Origin: Jilunia laotingensis
GTDB taxonomy: Bacteria > Bacteroidota > Bacteroidia > Bacteroidales > Bacteroidaceae
Assembly: GCF_014385165.1 (NCBI RefSeq)
Contig: NZ_JACRTF010000001.1
Location: 1,612,001 to 1,676,000, forward strand
Reading direction: 5' to 3'
Length of the DNA stretch: 64,000 nucleotides
In this document: one piece after another, positions 27,102-35,907 of the stretch
How positions within the stretch are numbered: the stretch's first letter is position 1
Layout: every line of letters begins with the position of its first letter
Translations under genes and position numbers: made by a program
The notes under the pieces: model-generated
What the model was told of the DNA's origin: nothing
Seen by the model: the letters and a program-made list of their open reading frames with translations, nothing else
Databases searched by the model: none

Positions 27102-27109
27102 CAAAAGTA
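27102..27109 (-). promoter_or_regulatory. -7 promoter element
   Basis: TACTTTTG on the minus strand lies 34 bp before the start of the LPP20-like gene. A TTTG at 27134-27137 is slightly too far for a standard -33. Confidence 0.45.
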
Positions 27110-27150
27110 ATAAGTTTTTTACTATATTGGTAGCAAATGCTTGATCTTTT

Positions 27151-28131
27151 TTATTCACCTTCCGGTTTAATTCTATCAAAAATTCTGAATAATTCTTCAA
27201 CCGATTCCGTTCGCAGCATGGCAATACGTGTTTCGCGGAAGTTGGGAATACCTTTGAACAAAGGAGTGGCTGCCAAATGGCGGCGTATATGTATGATGCC
27301 CCGGCGTTCGTCCAACCGGGCTACACTGCTGAGTACTTCCTCGCGCAACACATTCAGATACCATCCAAAGGATTCGGCAGGAAGCTCGTTACCTGTTTCC
27401 AAATAGTGTTTTATTTCACGGAATATCCAGGGACGGCCGATGCTTCCCCGACCGATCATGATAGCGTCTACACCGTAGCGGTCGAAACATTCTTTGGCCC
27501 GGGTTGCCGTGGTGATGTCTCCATTACCGATCACCGGAATGTGCATCCGTGGGTTATTCTTTACATCTCCGATCAGTGTCCAATCGGCTTCTCCGGTATA
27601 CATTTGTGCGCGGGTACGGCCGTGGATGGCTAAAGCTGCGATGCCACAATCTTGTAACTGCTCTGCGAGATCGACAATGATTTTGTGATCTGCGTCCCAT
27701 CCCAGGCGGGTTTTTACTGTGACAGGTATTTTAACGGCATTTACCACTGCGCGGGTGATCTCTAGCATCTTAGGAATGTTCTGTAGCATGCCGGCACCCG
27801 CACCTTTGCCGGCTACCTTCTTTACAGGGCACCCGAAATTGATGTCTAGGATATCCGGTTGTGCTTCCTCCACGATCCGGGCAGCTTCTACCATGGCTTC
27901 CGTCTCCTTTCCGTATATTTGTATGGCTACCGGACGTTCTTCATCACAGATCGTGAGTTTCTGAGTGGTCTTGTTTATCGAACGTATCAGTGCGTCGCTC
28001 GACACGAACTCGGTATAAACCATGTCTGCTCCGAACTTTTTGCACATCAGACGGAAGGCGGGATCGGTCACGTCTTCCATGGGAGCAAGAAATATTGGGC
28101 GTTCGCCCAGGTCAATATGGCCTATTTTCAT
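27151..28131 (-). CDS. dusB: tRNA-dihydrouridine synthase DusB
   Basis: This FMN-dependent enzyme reduces specific uridines in the D-loop of tRNA. The N-terminal TIM barrel has APMEDVTD (FMN binding) at residues 16-23, the catalytic GCPVKKVAGKGAGAG motif with the active Cys near residue 100, KTRLGWD and later IGRGSIGRPWIF. A C-terminal helical RNA-binding domain follows. The length of 326 aa fits the DusB branch. It is divergent from the U32 gene, and their promoters overlap. Confidence 0.93.
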   Translation of the reverse strand: MKIGHIDLGERPIFLAPMEDVTDPAFRLMCKKFGADMVYTEFVSSDALIRSINKTTQKLTICDEERPVAIQIYGKETEAMVEAARIVEEAQPDILDINFGCPVKKVAGKGAGAGMLQNIPKMLEITRAVVNAVKIPVTVKTRLGWDADHKIIVDLAEQLQDCGIAALAIHGRTRAQMYTGEADWTLIGDVKNNPRMHIPVIGNGDITTATRAKECFDRYGVDAIMIGRGSIGRPWIFREIKHYLETGNELPAESFGWYLNVLREEVLSSVARLDERRGIIHIRRHLAATPLFKGIPNFRETRIAMLRTESVEELFRIFDRIKPEGE

Positions 28132-28171
28132 TTGTATGATTGGTTTGTCCTTCTTTATTCTTTATCGGCTG

Positions 28172-28199
28172 CAAAAGTACGGAAAAAAGCCTATCTTTG
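28172..28199. promoter_or_regulatory. Divergent promoter pair
   Basis: TACTTTTG on the minus strand (28172-28179) serves dusB and TATCTTTG on the plus strand (28192-28199) serves the U32 gene. The two -7 elements are 12 bp apart. Confidence 0.6.
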
Positions 28200-28222
28200 C
28201 ATCATAATTTGTTTATTACTGT

Positions 28223-29512
28223 ATGAATCACTCTATTAAAGACTTTGAAATAATGGCTCCTGTCGGTTCCCGCGAATCTCTTGCGGCAGCTATTCAGGCG
28301 GGAGCAGACTCCATCTATTTTGGTATTGCCAACCTTAACATGCGTGCCCGTTCCGCCAATACGTTTACGATTGACGACTTGCGCGAGATAGCCCGGACTT
28401 GCGATGAGCATGGTATGAAGAGTTATCTGACCGTAAATACCATCATCTACGACAATGACCTTGAACTGATGCGCACCATCGTAAGTGCAGCCAAAGAAGC
28501 AGGAATCTCAGCCGTGATTGCTGCGGATGTGGCAGTAATGAGTTATGCCCGTCAGATAGGTCAGGAGGTACATCTATCTACTCAGTTGAATATTTCTAAT
28601 GTGGAGGCATTGCGGTTTTATGCGCAGTTTGCCGATGTGGTTGTATTGGCGCGCGAGTTGAATCTGGAGCAGGTTGCTGAGATTTACCGTCATATCAAGG
28701 AAGAGAATATCTGTGGTCCTTGCGGTGAGCAGATACGCATCGAGATGTTTTGTCATGGCGCACTTTGTATGGCAGTGTCCGGCAAGTGTTATCTTTCGCT
28801 TCATGAAATGAACAGTTCCGCCAACCGGGGAGCTTGTATGCAGGTATGCCGTCGTTCGTATACGGTTCGTGATAAAGAGACGGATGTGGAACTGGATATC
28901 GACAATCAGTATATCATGTCTCCCAAAGACCTGAAAACAATCCATTTCATGAATAAAATGATGGATGCCGGGGTACGGGTGTTCAAGATTGAGGGACGTG
29001 CCCGCGGACCCGAGTATGTTCGTACGGTGGTCGAATGTTATAAGGAAGCAATCCGCGCATATCTGGACGGAACTTTCACAGATGAGAAAATCGTGGCTTG
29101 GGACGAACGGTTGAAGACGGTCTTCAACCGGGGATTCTGGGATGGATATTATCTGGGACAACGTTTGGGCGAGTGGACCAAGAACTATGGATCAGCGGCT
29201 ACGGAACGTAAGATTTATGTAGGCAAAGGTATCCGTTATTTCAGTAATATCGGTGTGGCAGAGTTTTTGGTGGAAGCTGCCGAGCTGAGTGTCGGTGACA
29301 AACTTCTGATTACCGGACCTACCACCGGTGCTGTGTTTGCTACGCTCGAAGAGGCGCGTGTCGACCTGAAACCGGTACAGACCGTGAAAAAAGGAGAGCA
29401 TTTCTCTATGAAGCTGGAGAAAATCCGTCCGAGCGATAAACTCTATAAACTGGTTTCGGTAGAGGAGTTGAAAAAGTTTAAAGGCATCGATGTTGAAAAT
29501 AAAAGAGGATAA
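28223..29512 (+). CDS. Peptidase U32 family protein (TrhP/RlhA-like)
   Basis: This 429-aa protein has the U32 signature EMFCHGALCMAVSGKCYLS (about residues 175-193), with further Cys in CGPCGE and ACMQVCRRSY that probably bind an iron-sulfur cluster. Members such as TrhP and RlhA take part in RNA hydroxylation rather than proteolysis, so an RNA modification role is likely. The N-terminal TIM barrel starts at IMAPVGSRESL. It is the first of three closely spaced genes: the thioesterase begins 6 bp later and dprA overlaps that by 1 bp. It is not clear which U32 subfamily it belongs to. Confidence 0.85.
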   Translation: MNHSIKDFEIMAPVGSRESLAAAIQAGADSIYFGIANLNMRARSANTFTIDDLREIARTCDEHGMKSYLTVNTIIYDNDLELMRTIVSAAKEAGISAVIAADVAVMSYARQIGQEVHLSTQLNISNVEALRFYAQFADVVVLARELNLEQVAEIYRHIKEENICGPCGEQIRIEMFCHGALCMAVSGKCYLSLHEMNSSANRGACMQVCRRSYTVRDKETDVELDIDNQYIMSPKDLKTIHFMNKMMDAGVRVFKIEGRARGPEYVRTVVECYKEAIRAYLDGTFTDEKIVAWDERLKTVFNRGFWDGYYLGQRLGEWTKNYGSAATERKIYVGKGIRYFSNIGVAEFLVEAAELSVGDKLLITGPTTGAVFATLEEARVDLKPVQTVKKGEHFSMKLEKIRPSDKLYKLVSVEELKKFKGIDVENKRG

Positions 29513-29517
29513 GCGGT

Positions 29518-29919
29518 ATGGACAAATATATCTATGAACTGGGAATGAAGGTGCGTGATTATGAATGCGACCTGCAAGGTATAGTCAACAATGCTAATTA
29601 TCAACATTATCTGGAACATACCCGTCATGAATTCCTTTCATCGGTAGGAGTCAGTTTCGCAGCTTTGCACGAACAGGGTGTGGATCCGGTGGTCGCTCGT
29701 ATCAATATGGCTTTCAAGACACCTTTGAAAAGCGGGGATGAATTTGTGTCCAAGCTGTACATGAAAAAAGAAGGTATCAAATATGTGTTCTATCAGGATA
29801 TCTTCCGTAAGAGTGATAACAAGGTTGTTGTGAGATCGACTGTTGAAACCGTATGTGTGGTAAACGGGCGTTTGGGCGACAGTGAATTGTTCGATCATGT
29901 CTTTGCTCCCTACCTGTAA
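29518..29919 (+). CDS. Acyl-CoA thioesterase of the 4HBT (hot-dog) family
   Basis: This is a single hot-dog domain enzyme of the YbgC/FadM type. The active-site segment DYECDLQGIVNNANYQHYLE (residues 15-34) has the Asp/Asn arrangement of 4-hydroxybenzoyl-CoA thioesterase-like proteins. The 133-aa length is standard. It would hydrolyse an acyl-CoA or acyl-ACP thioester in the cytoplasm; substrate unknown. The stop overlaps the dprA start (TAATG), so the genes are translated together. Confidence 0.85.
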   Translation: MDKYIYELGMKVRDYECDLQGIVNNANYQHYLEHTRHEFLSSVGVSFAALHEQGVDPVVARINMAFKTPLKSGDEFVSKLYMKKEGIKYVFYQDIFRKSDNKVVVRSTVETVCVVNGRLGDSELFDHVFAPYL

Positions 29920-31043
29920 TGAATACTTTTGAAGAGTGCATCTGTAGCATTGCCTTGACGCTAATTCCCGGTATCGGTCATATCTGGGCAAAGAAGCTCG
30001 TGGACGGTATGGGAGGGAGTGCTGCCGATGTATTCCGTTTCCGTAAGGAATTGCCCGGTCGGTTGCCGGGGGTACACAGCCGTGTGGTCGAAGCGTTGGA
30101 CTGTCCGCAGGCAATGGTTCGTGCCGAACAAGAATATGCCTTTGCAGAAAAGAACCGTATTCAATGTCTCACGCTTGCCGGTGAACAATATCCTTCACGT
30201 CTCCGCGAATGCGATGATGCCCCGGTGGTACTCTTCTTTAAAGGGAATGCCGATCTGAATACTCTTCACATTATAAATATGGTGGGCACACGCAATGCAA
30301 CGGAATATGGCAAGCAGCTTTGTGCCACTTTTCTGCGAGACCTGAAAGCGTTATGTCCGGATGTACTTGTGGTAAGCGGGCTGGCTTATGGCATCGATAT
30401 CCATTCTCATCGTGCCGCACTTGCCAATGAGCTTTCTACCGTGGGTGTGCTGGCACATGGCCTCGACCGGATTTATCCTTCGGTACATCGCAAAACAGCT
30501 ATCGACATGTTACAGCATGGTGGTTTGCTGACTGAATTCCTTTCCGGCACTAATCCCGATAAGCATAATTTTATAAGCCGCAACCGGATTGTGGCAGGCA
30601 TGGCGGACGCAACCATCGTGGTGGAGTCCGCGGCAAAGGGAGGTTCTTTGATCACTGCCGATATAGCCGATAGTTATCATCGGGATTGTTTCGCTTTTCC
30701 GGGTCGGAGTACCGATGAATATTCCACCGGTTGCAACCAGTTGATACGCGACAATAAAGCCACTCTTCTTTTATCTGCCGAAGATTTTGTAAAGGCAATG
30801 TCCTGGGAGATCGATTCCCGTTTTCAAAAAGGGGAGAATGTACAACGTAGTCTTTTTCCGGAACTCTCCGATGAAGAGCAGCTTATCGTTTCTATTCTTG
30901 ATAAGCAGGGCAATTTACAGATCAATTCGTTAGTTGTTGAGGCCGATATCCCGGTGCATAAAATGAACGCCATTCTTTTTGAACTGGAGATGAAAGGCGT
31001 AGTAAGGGTTTTGGCGGGTGGTATGTATCAGTTGCTTCGTTGA
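29919..31043 (+). CDS. dprA: DNA-processing protein DprA
   Basis: DprA binds incoming single-stranded DNA and loads RecA during transformation. The Rossmann-like core shows MVGTRNATEYGK (about residue 120), VSGLAYGIDIHSHRAA (about residue 150), the ISRNRIVAGMADATIVVE stretch and SLITADIA. N-terminal HhH-like and C-terminal winged-helix parts (residues 310-374) are present. The length of 374 aa is complete. The gene is widely kept in bacteria not known to be naturally competent, as in Bacteroides. Confidence 0.93.
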   Translation: MNTFEECICSIALTLIPGIGHIWAKKLVDGMGGSAADVFRFRKELPGRLPGVHSRVVEALDCPQAMVRAEQEYAFAEKNRIQCLTLAGEQYPSRLRECDDAPVVLFFKGNADLNTLHIINMVGTRNATEYGKQLCATFLRDLKALCPDVLVVSGLAYGIDIHSHRAALANELSTVGVLAHGLDRIYPSVHRKTAIDMLQHGGLLTEFLSGTNPDKHNFISRNRIVAGMADATIVVESAAKGGSLITADIADSYHRDCFAFPGRSTDEYSTGCNQLIRDNKATLLLSAEDFVKAMSWEIDSRFQKGENVQRSLFPELSDEEQLIVSILDKQGNLQINSLVVEADIPVHKMNAILFELEMKGVVRVLAGGMYQLLR

Positions 31044-31156
31044 TAGAAATTCGTATCTATTTTGTAGAATATTATTTGAAAGTGCATTCCGATAGCAAGT
31101 TTGACGAGCCAAGGTTTGCGGTTTCGACATAAAAATAAGAAGGTTCGGTAAAGGGC

Positions 31157-31223
31157 AAAAAAAAGGAGTACCGCTGTACTCCAACCTTTGTTAACCTTAA
31201 ATCTAATACTATGAAAAAAATCA
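31157..31223 (-). ncRNA. Candidate small RNA
   Basis: A full Bacteroides promoter on the minus strand (31229-31260) is followed within about 60 bp by a hairpin, GGAGTA-n6-TACTCC (31165-31182), and eight U (31157-31164). No reading frame fits between. The predicted transcript is about 65 nt and runs against the end of dprA. Confidence 0.45.
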
Positions 31224-31228
31224 CTATA

Positions 31229-31260
31229 CAAAAGTACGTTATCCTTTCCTTTTCGCCAAA
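31229..31260 (-). promoter_or_regulatory. Full Bacteroides promoter (-33/-7)
   Basis: On the minus strand there is TTTG (31257-31260), a 20-bp spacer and TACTTTTG (31229-31236). This is a close match to the primary sigma consensus and the start of the candidate small RNA. Confidence 0.6.
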
Positions 31261-31440
31261 TATTTCCTGTAATATTGGTTCTCTTTTAAATTCTTTCACG
31301 GATTTTTACTCCTTTCCATACGGGATAACTCGTAGGAGTTTGGCAGGCTCTAAACTTGCAAATAATTACCAATAGCTTCACAATGGAGACCAATTTGCTC
31401 AAAATCTGTTCTCATTAGGTTTGGCTATTAGTTTTTTCTC

Positions 31441-31448
31441 TATCTTTG
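31441..31448 (+). promoter_or_regulatory. Promoter of the fimbrillin locus
   Basis: TATCTTTG lies 21 bp before the DUF3575 gene, with TTTG at 31420-31423 upstream (17-bp spacer, slightly short). The rest of 31261-31440 shows no gene. Confidence 0.5.
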
Positions 31449-31468
31449 TTACAGATTAAGAGTGTATT

Positions 31469-32707
31469 ATGAAAGATGGAATCTGTTTAAGCTTGATTCT
31501 TGGATTGCTTTGTTTGATTCCGGGGAAGAGCTTTGCCCTGGAAGTAGCTCCTGTCTCTGCTTATGGTGATTCTGTGAAAAGCACTTCTTTGTATTTTCAA
31601 TTTAATCAGGACGAAGTGTTATCCGATTACTTGGATAATGCCAAAACGATTCTTTTGCTCGATTCTTTATTTCTGAACGCCCCCGCGTTCGTACAACCGG
31701 ATTCTGTTATGATAACTTCTTTGGTGTTGCCGGAAGGCAGCCCGAAGTTCAATATATGGCTGGCGGAGCATCGTGCCGGAAATGTGAAGGAGTTCCTGTC
31801 GAATCGTTACCCTTCACTTAAAACGAAATTTGTTCTCTGCCGGAAAGAGATGGATTGGACTGATTTCCGCGATCTGATTGCCAATGATGCTTCAGTTCCC
31901 AATCGGGATGATGTTTTACGACTGATCGACTTTCATCATGATGAACCGGGAAAGTGCAAACGTCTGCTTCAGTATCTAAATGGGAATGAACCTTATCAGT
32001 ACATCACAAAGCACATCCTTCCCCGTTTGCATCAATCTGAAATACTGATCAGTTGGAATTATCCTGATCTTTTTGTGCCTTTGGCAGAAATGAAACCTGT
32101 ATTATTATCTGCGGTAAGCGTTCAAAACGAAATTATATCTTTCTCTAAAACTTTGCACCCGTCAACTCCATCCGAAACGTCTGCTGTAAGCCCTAAGACA
32201 GTGCTTGCCCTTAAGAACAATCTGCTTTACGATTTGGTGTTGGCTCCTAACCTAGAAATGGAGATACCCGCGGGTGATCATTGGTCGCTTAATGCTGAAT
32301 TTAAATGCCCTTGGTGGCTGAACGATAAGCATAACTTTTGCTATCAGTTATTATCGGGTGGTGCTGAAGGGCGTTTGTGGCTGGGAAAACGTCAAGGACA
32401 CAACCGTCTCATCGGCCACTTTTTGGGATTGTATGCTGAGGGAGGAAAATATGACTTTCAGTTTGATAGTACCGAAGGGGTACAGGGAAATTATTATGCT
32501 GCCGGTGGTTTGAGTTATGGGTATACCAAAAGGCTTGCGCGGCATTTATCATTTGAGTTCAGTTTCGGGGTGGGGTGTCTCTATAGTAAATATCGCACTT
32601 ATACTTCCTCGGGTAATAAACTGATTTGGAAAGATACCCGTGATTGCATTTACGTTGGCCCTACCAAAGTAAAGATTTCTATTGTTTGGCTAATCGGTAC
32701 AAAATGA
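31469..32707 (+). CDS. DUF3575 outer-membrane protein of the fimbrial locus
   Basis: This 412-aa protein has a signal peptide (residues 1-23). Its N-terminal half resembles an OmpA-like strand/helix region (TSLYFQFNQDEVLSDYLDN), and the C-terminal half is a DUF3575 domain starting at ALKNNLLYDLVLAPNLEMEI, a pattern typical of proteins in Bacteroides fimbrillin clusters. Glycine and aromatic alternation (GLYAEGGKYDFQF, YYAAGGLSYGYTKRL) suggests an outer-membrane barrel. Such proteins accompany Mfa/Fim fimbriae and may act as anchors or assembly factors. It leads the cluster, followed after 147 bp by the DUF5119-like gene. Confidence 0.8.
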   Translation: MKDGICLSLILGLLCLIPGKSFALEVAPVSAYGDSVKSTSLYFQFNQDEVLSDYLDNAKTILLLDSLFLNAPAFVQPDSVMITSLVLPEGSPKFNIWLAEHRAGNVKEFLSNRYPSLKTKFVLCRKEMDWTDFRDLIANDASVPNRDDVLRLIDFHHDEPGKCKRLLQYLNGNEPYQYITKHILPRLHQSEILISWNYPDLFVPLAEMKPVLLSAVSVQNEIISFSKTLHPSTPSETSAVSPKTVLALKNNLLYDLVLAPNLEMEIPAGDHWSLNAEFKCPWWLNDKHNFCYQLLSGGAEGRLWLGKRQGHNRLIGHFLGLYAEGGKYDFQFDSTEGVQGNYYAAGGLSYGYTKRLARHLSFEFSFGVGCLYSKYRTYTSSGNKLIWKDTRDCIYVGPTKVKISIVWLIGTK

Positions 32708-32854
32708 TAGCTAACCGGTGGAGATGAAAGCCGGATAAGTTGCAAATTCCTTCCAATCGTTTCACGAAGCCTTTCAGAGCTTCAAAATACTTCCTAAAGT
32801 ATTGTTATAGTTCATTTTCATCCTCTATATTTGTCGCAATAAAAGATACCGGGG

Positions 32855-33769
32855 ATGGAAAAAGGATTAAAGTCTTCTGCATGGAAAACAATTTATTCGA
32901 TGTTATGCGCAGGAGTTTTTCTCTTACTTACCTCCTGTCTTTTCCGTTCGGTAGAAGATGCTGTCAAACAAGATGAACACGATGGAGATATTCATGTAAA
33001 AGTTCGTTGGAGCAACTACAGTAAACCGGCAGGAGAATGGCTGGTCTTTTATCCGGAAGATCGTTCTTTGAAACCTTTTTCAAAAGAAATCAGTGATGAT
33101 TGTTACATTGACGATTTGCCATCGGGCTCATACAAGTTGTTATTGCTGTGTATGGACAAGGCAGATCCGAAAGTTCAGTTTTGCAACATGGACGAACAGG
33201 GAGATGTAATGATAAAGTTGCTGGAACCCGAAGAAAGTGGTGAGATTTGTCATCCCGAGATTATGTTTGCATGTACGGCAACTTGCGATTATACCGAGAA
33301 TAGTGGACAGTTGGTGATGTTTTCGCCTTATCCTTTGTCTTTGAAAGCCTGTTTCGAGATGCCCATAGCACCGGGAAAGAGAGTGAAAGCAGCCGTAGCC
33401 CAACTTGTCGGGATGGTCAATTCACTGAAGTTGTTTACGATGGAGATGGGATATGCGCCTTTCGAACACTATGCAGAACTGGATGTGGTCTATAAGGAAG
33501 ACCGGGTTTGTTTTGAAGGAAAGATGCTGTTGCCTTTTGGTAAAAAGACTCGTGGAACGGATGACAGCAACAGTGGAAAGACACTTTTGAAAATGAATTT
33601 TGAATATGAGGACGGAGAAACGGAAACATTAGAAACGGATATCACACAAACATTGCAAGAGGTGGCTGATGAAGCTCCTGCAGAAGTGACATTCAATTTA
33701 TTAAAAATAGGTATGACAGCTACAGTCGTCAGTTGGGTTGCAGGTACAGGCAGCGGCGAAGTAGAATAA
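32855..33769 (+). CDS. DUF5119-type lipoprotein of the fimbrial locus
   Basis: This is a predicted lipoprotein (LLTSC at about residue 28) of 304 aa. The body is beta-rich and the segment VKVRWSNYSKPAGEWLVFYP matches the opening of DUF5119/minor fimbrial proteins. The ending ATVVSWVAGTGSGEVE is nearly the same as the ending of the fimbrillin downstream (ATVSDWEEGTGSGTVE), the donor strand-like tail shared by proteins of this group. It is probably a minor or accessory fimbrial subunit. The fimbrillin gene follows after 46 bp. Confidence 0.75.
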   Translation: MEKGLKSSAWKTIYSMLCAGVFLLLTSCLFRSVEDAVKQDEHDGDIHVKVRWSNYSKPAGEWLVFYPEDRSLKPFSKEISDDCYIDDLPSGSYKLLLLCMDKADPKVQFCNMDEQGDVMIKLLEPEESGEICHPEIMFACTATCDYTENSGQLVMFSPYPLSLKACFEMPIAPGKRVKAAVAQLVGMVNSLKLFTMEMGYAPFEHYAELDVVYKEDRVCFEGKMLLPFGKKTRGTDDSNSGKTLLKMNFEYEDGETETLETDITQTLQEVADEAPAEVTFNLLKIGMTATVVSWVAGTGSGEVE

Positions 33770-33815
33770 AAAACAAATAAAACAACAATAGTATAAACTT
33801 TAAAATTGAAAGAGT

Positions 33816-34742
33816 ATGAAGACATTTGTATTTTCAGCAGTAGCTATGGCAGTATTAGCAAGCTGTACAAATTCAGCAATTGATGATGTAGTTAATAATG
33901 ACGAACCGGTAGCAATCAGATTGAGTGCAGGAGTGCAGGCAAATGTAGTAGTAAGTAGAGCGCCTATAACATCCGTAGAGTCATTTAAACCTATTATATT
34001 AGGATGGGAAGGAGCAACTGCAGAGTATAATCAGAATCCAAAATGGAAAGCATCTACTACTCAGCCAATCGCAGGTAACGCTTCGAATTTTGAAATTACT
34101 ATGGATCCTTTAGAATACTATAATGCTGATGCATTAGTTAATACATTTATGAAGGCATTTTATGTATCAGGAGATATTGCTCCGGCTATGGATAGTTCTA
34201 AGGAATATATATATACTTTTAAAAATGATAATGGTGATAGAGATGTTCTATTTGCTACTGCTATAAGCGGTAATAAAAGTACTAATACGACAAAGGCTTT
34301 TGAATTTAAACATCTTCTTACACAAATTAAATTTGCAGTTAAAGAAGGAGCCGGGCTAAGTGAAAATACTACTTTGCAATCAATAACATTGAAAAATGTA
34401 AAAGTTCCTGAAGGTTTTGATCTAAGCACGGATGCATTAACTTATGTAGATAAAGCTACCCTTCTTATATTAGGTATTTCTTCTCCTACAATTAATGGTA
34501 ATACAACCACTCCTTTGGTAGTTGGTAGCCCAGTGATGATTTCCCCTATGGCTGATCTGAAACTTACAGTTGTTACTTCTGTGGGAACTTTTGATGATGT
34601 TTCAGTTAATATAGATAGTGACGCTTCGTTGATGGCAGGGAAAGCATATACAATAGCTCTAACATTCCAACAAAAAGCTATAGCAGGAAAAGCTACTGTT
34701 TCTGACTGGGAAGAAGGTACAGGCTCAGGTACTGTTGAATAA
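33816..34742 (+). CDS. Fimbrillin family protein
   Basis: This 308-aa lipoprotein (AVLASC, Cys17) belongs to the fimbrillin/Mfa-like group. After the acidic and Asn-rich N-terminus (SAIDDVVNNDEPVAIRLSAG) comes a conserved TRAP-like start (VVVSRAPITS) where gingipain-type cleavage occurs in related fimbrillins. Two beta-sandwich domains follow, with FKHLLTQIKFAVKEG typical of the family, and the protein ends in ATVSDWEEGTGSGTVE. It would form the main stalk of a surface fimbria. Base composition is more AT-rich than in the neighbours. A strong terminator follows. Confidence 0.85.
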   Translation: MKTFVFSAVAMAVLASCTNSAIDDVVNNDEPVAIRLSAGVQANVVVSRAPITSVESFKPIILGWEGATAEYNQNPKWKASTTQPIAGNASNFEITMDPLEYYNADALVNTFMKAFYVSGDIAPAMDSSKEYIYTFKNDNGDRDVLFATAISGNKSTNTTKAFEFKHLLTQIKFAVKEGAGLSENTTLQSITLKNVKVPEGFDLSTDALTYVDKATLLILGISSPTINGNTTTPLVVGSPVMISPMADLKLTVVTSVGTFDDVSVNIDSDASLMAGKAYTIALTFQQKAIAGKATVSDWEEGTGSGTVE

Positions 34743-34790
34743 ATAGTTATTCATTTGTTGGGGCAGATCTAATTAACCGTTTATTCAGCA

Positions 34791-34828
34791 CCTCAATAAA
34801 AGCTTTAAGCTTTTATTGAGGTTTTTTT
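34791..34828 (+). terminator. Terminator of the fimbrillin locus
   Basis: A 15-bp inverted repeat (CCTCAATAAAAGCTT and its complement, 34791-34821) is followed by seven T. Confidence 0.9.
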
Positions 34829-34859
34829 GTATATCGTATTGTATATAGAAATATTCTTG

Positions 34860-34867
34860 TACTTTTG
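34860..34867 (+). promoter_or_regulatory. -7 promoter element of the AraC gene
   Basis: TACTTTTG lies 30 bp before the start at 34897. Confidence 0.45.
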
Positions 34868-34896
34868 TTGCGAACATAAACAAATAATATATTTAT

Positions 34897-35736
34897 ATGC
34901 GCGGCTCGTCCTCTTGCGGGATAAACATAAACTGTCAGGAATGCCCGAAGGCAGTTGAGAATACTATTATTCACGCTTCTCATCCCAGGGGATTTCATCT
35001 GCCGGTTCAGAAGTGTGAATCAAATATCATGATTTTCCTTCTTAGAGGGGAAGCTCTTATCAATAGTCAGGAATATGCCGGCACATTATTAAAAGCCGGG
35101 GAATTTATCCTCCAGGCCATTGGGTCGAAGCTGGAAGTGTTGGCAATGACGGATGTTGAGTGTGTGTGTTACCAGTTCAATAAGCCGGAACTTTTTTGCG
35201 AAGAGCTTTACAATCGTATCATGAATGAAGTGACACCACCACTGATCTTTTCTCCCTTGAAAATATTGCCGGAACTGCAATTCTTTCTTGAAGGCTCCAG
35301 AGCCTATTTGAGTGAAGCGAAGATTTGTCGCGAACTGCTGTCATTCAAACGGAAAGAGTTAGGTTTTATATTAGGTAACTTTTATTCCGATTACGAGCTT
35401 TCTACATTGGTTCACCCCCTTTCAAAGTATACCACAAGCTTTCAATATTTTGTTCTTGAGAACCATTCCAAAGTGAAAACGGTAGAAGAACTTGCACAAC
35501 TTGGCGGATATACCGTCACGACATTCCGACGTATCTTTAACACCGTATTTCACGAACCTGTATACGAATGGATGATGAATCGTCGTAAGGAGGGCATCAT
35601 TTATGATCTCCGTTATACGGATGAAACAATCTCCGAGATATGTTTCAATTACGGTTTCGAGTCATTGCCCCATTTTTCTAACTTCTGCAAAAAGAACTTT
35701 GGAGCTTCTCCACGGGCTTTACGACTGAAGAAGTAA
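34897..35736 (+). CDS. AraC-family regulator with Cys-containing sensor domain
   Basis: The C-terminal 90 residues are a double helix-turn-helix AraC domain (VEELAQLGGYTVTTFRRIF, then ISEICFNYGFESLPHFSNFC). The N-terminal domain is not a known sugar-binding type: it starts with a Cys pair in NCQECPK, then KCESN and LINSQEYAG, shared with the paralogue at 44449-45315. The two proteins share most of this first 90 residues and form a small family of their own. Placed directly before the TonB receptor operon on the same strand, it is the likely regulator of that operon. The Cys pattern could sense metal or redox state, which is inference. Confidence 0.88.
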   Translation: MRGSSSCGININCQECPKAVENTIIHASHPRGFHLPVQKCESNIMIFLLRGEALINSQEYAGTLLKAGEFILQAIGSKLEVLAMTDVECVCYQFNKPELFCEELYNRIMNEVTPPLIFSPLKILPELQFFLEGSRAYLSEAKICRELLSFKRKELGFILGNFYSDYELSTLVHPLSKYTTSFQYFVLENHSKVKTVEELAQLGGYTVTTFRRIFNTVFHEPVYEWMMNRRKEGIIYDLRYTDETISEICFNYGFESLPHFSNFCKKNFGASPRALRLKK

Positions 35737-35813
35737 TCGGCTATTATTATCTCTTATTTATGGAATCTGTGCCAATAGATAGGCATTCACTTAGCAGTAT
35801 GTATCATATAAGT

Positions 35814-35839
35814 AGGTATTCAAATTCTGTCGAATACCT
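35814..35839. promoter_or_regulatory. Dyad upstream of the TonB receptor
   Basis: AGGTATTC-n10-GAATACCT is a perfect 8-bp dyad about 35 bp before the -7 element. A related half-site, AGGCATTC, lies at 35781. It is a candidate operator. Confidence 0.5.
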
Positions 35840-35873
35840 AAATATGGTGATTGTAGCCAAACTTTCAGGCCCG

Positions 35874-35881
35874 TATCTTTG
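35874..35881 (+). promoter_or_regulatory. -7 promoter element of the uptake operon
   Basis: TATCTTTG lies 27 bp before the TonB receptor start, with TTGT at 35851 at about 19 bp upstream as a possible -33. Confidence 0.5.
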
Positions 35882-35907
35882 CACCCCGAATTAAACAAGA
35901 GTGATTA

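Noticed and set aside
31211..31372. 53-codon frame starting MKKITIQKYVI
   Set aside because: No family, no hydrophobic pattern consistent with a signal peptide followed by a domain, and the region is better explained by the minus-strand promoter.
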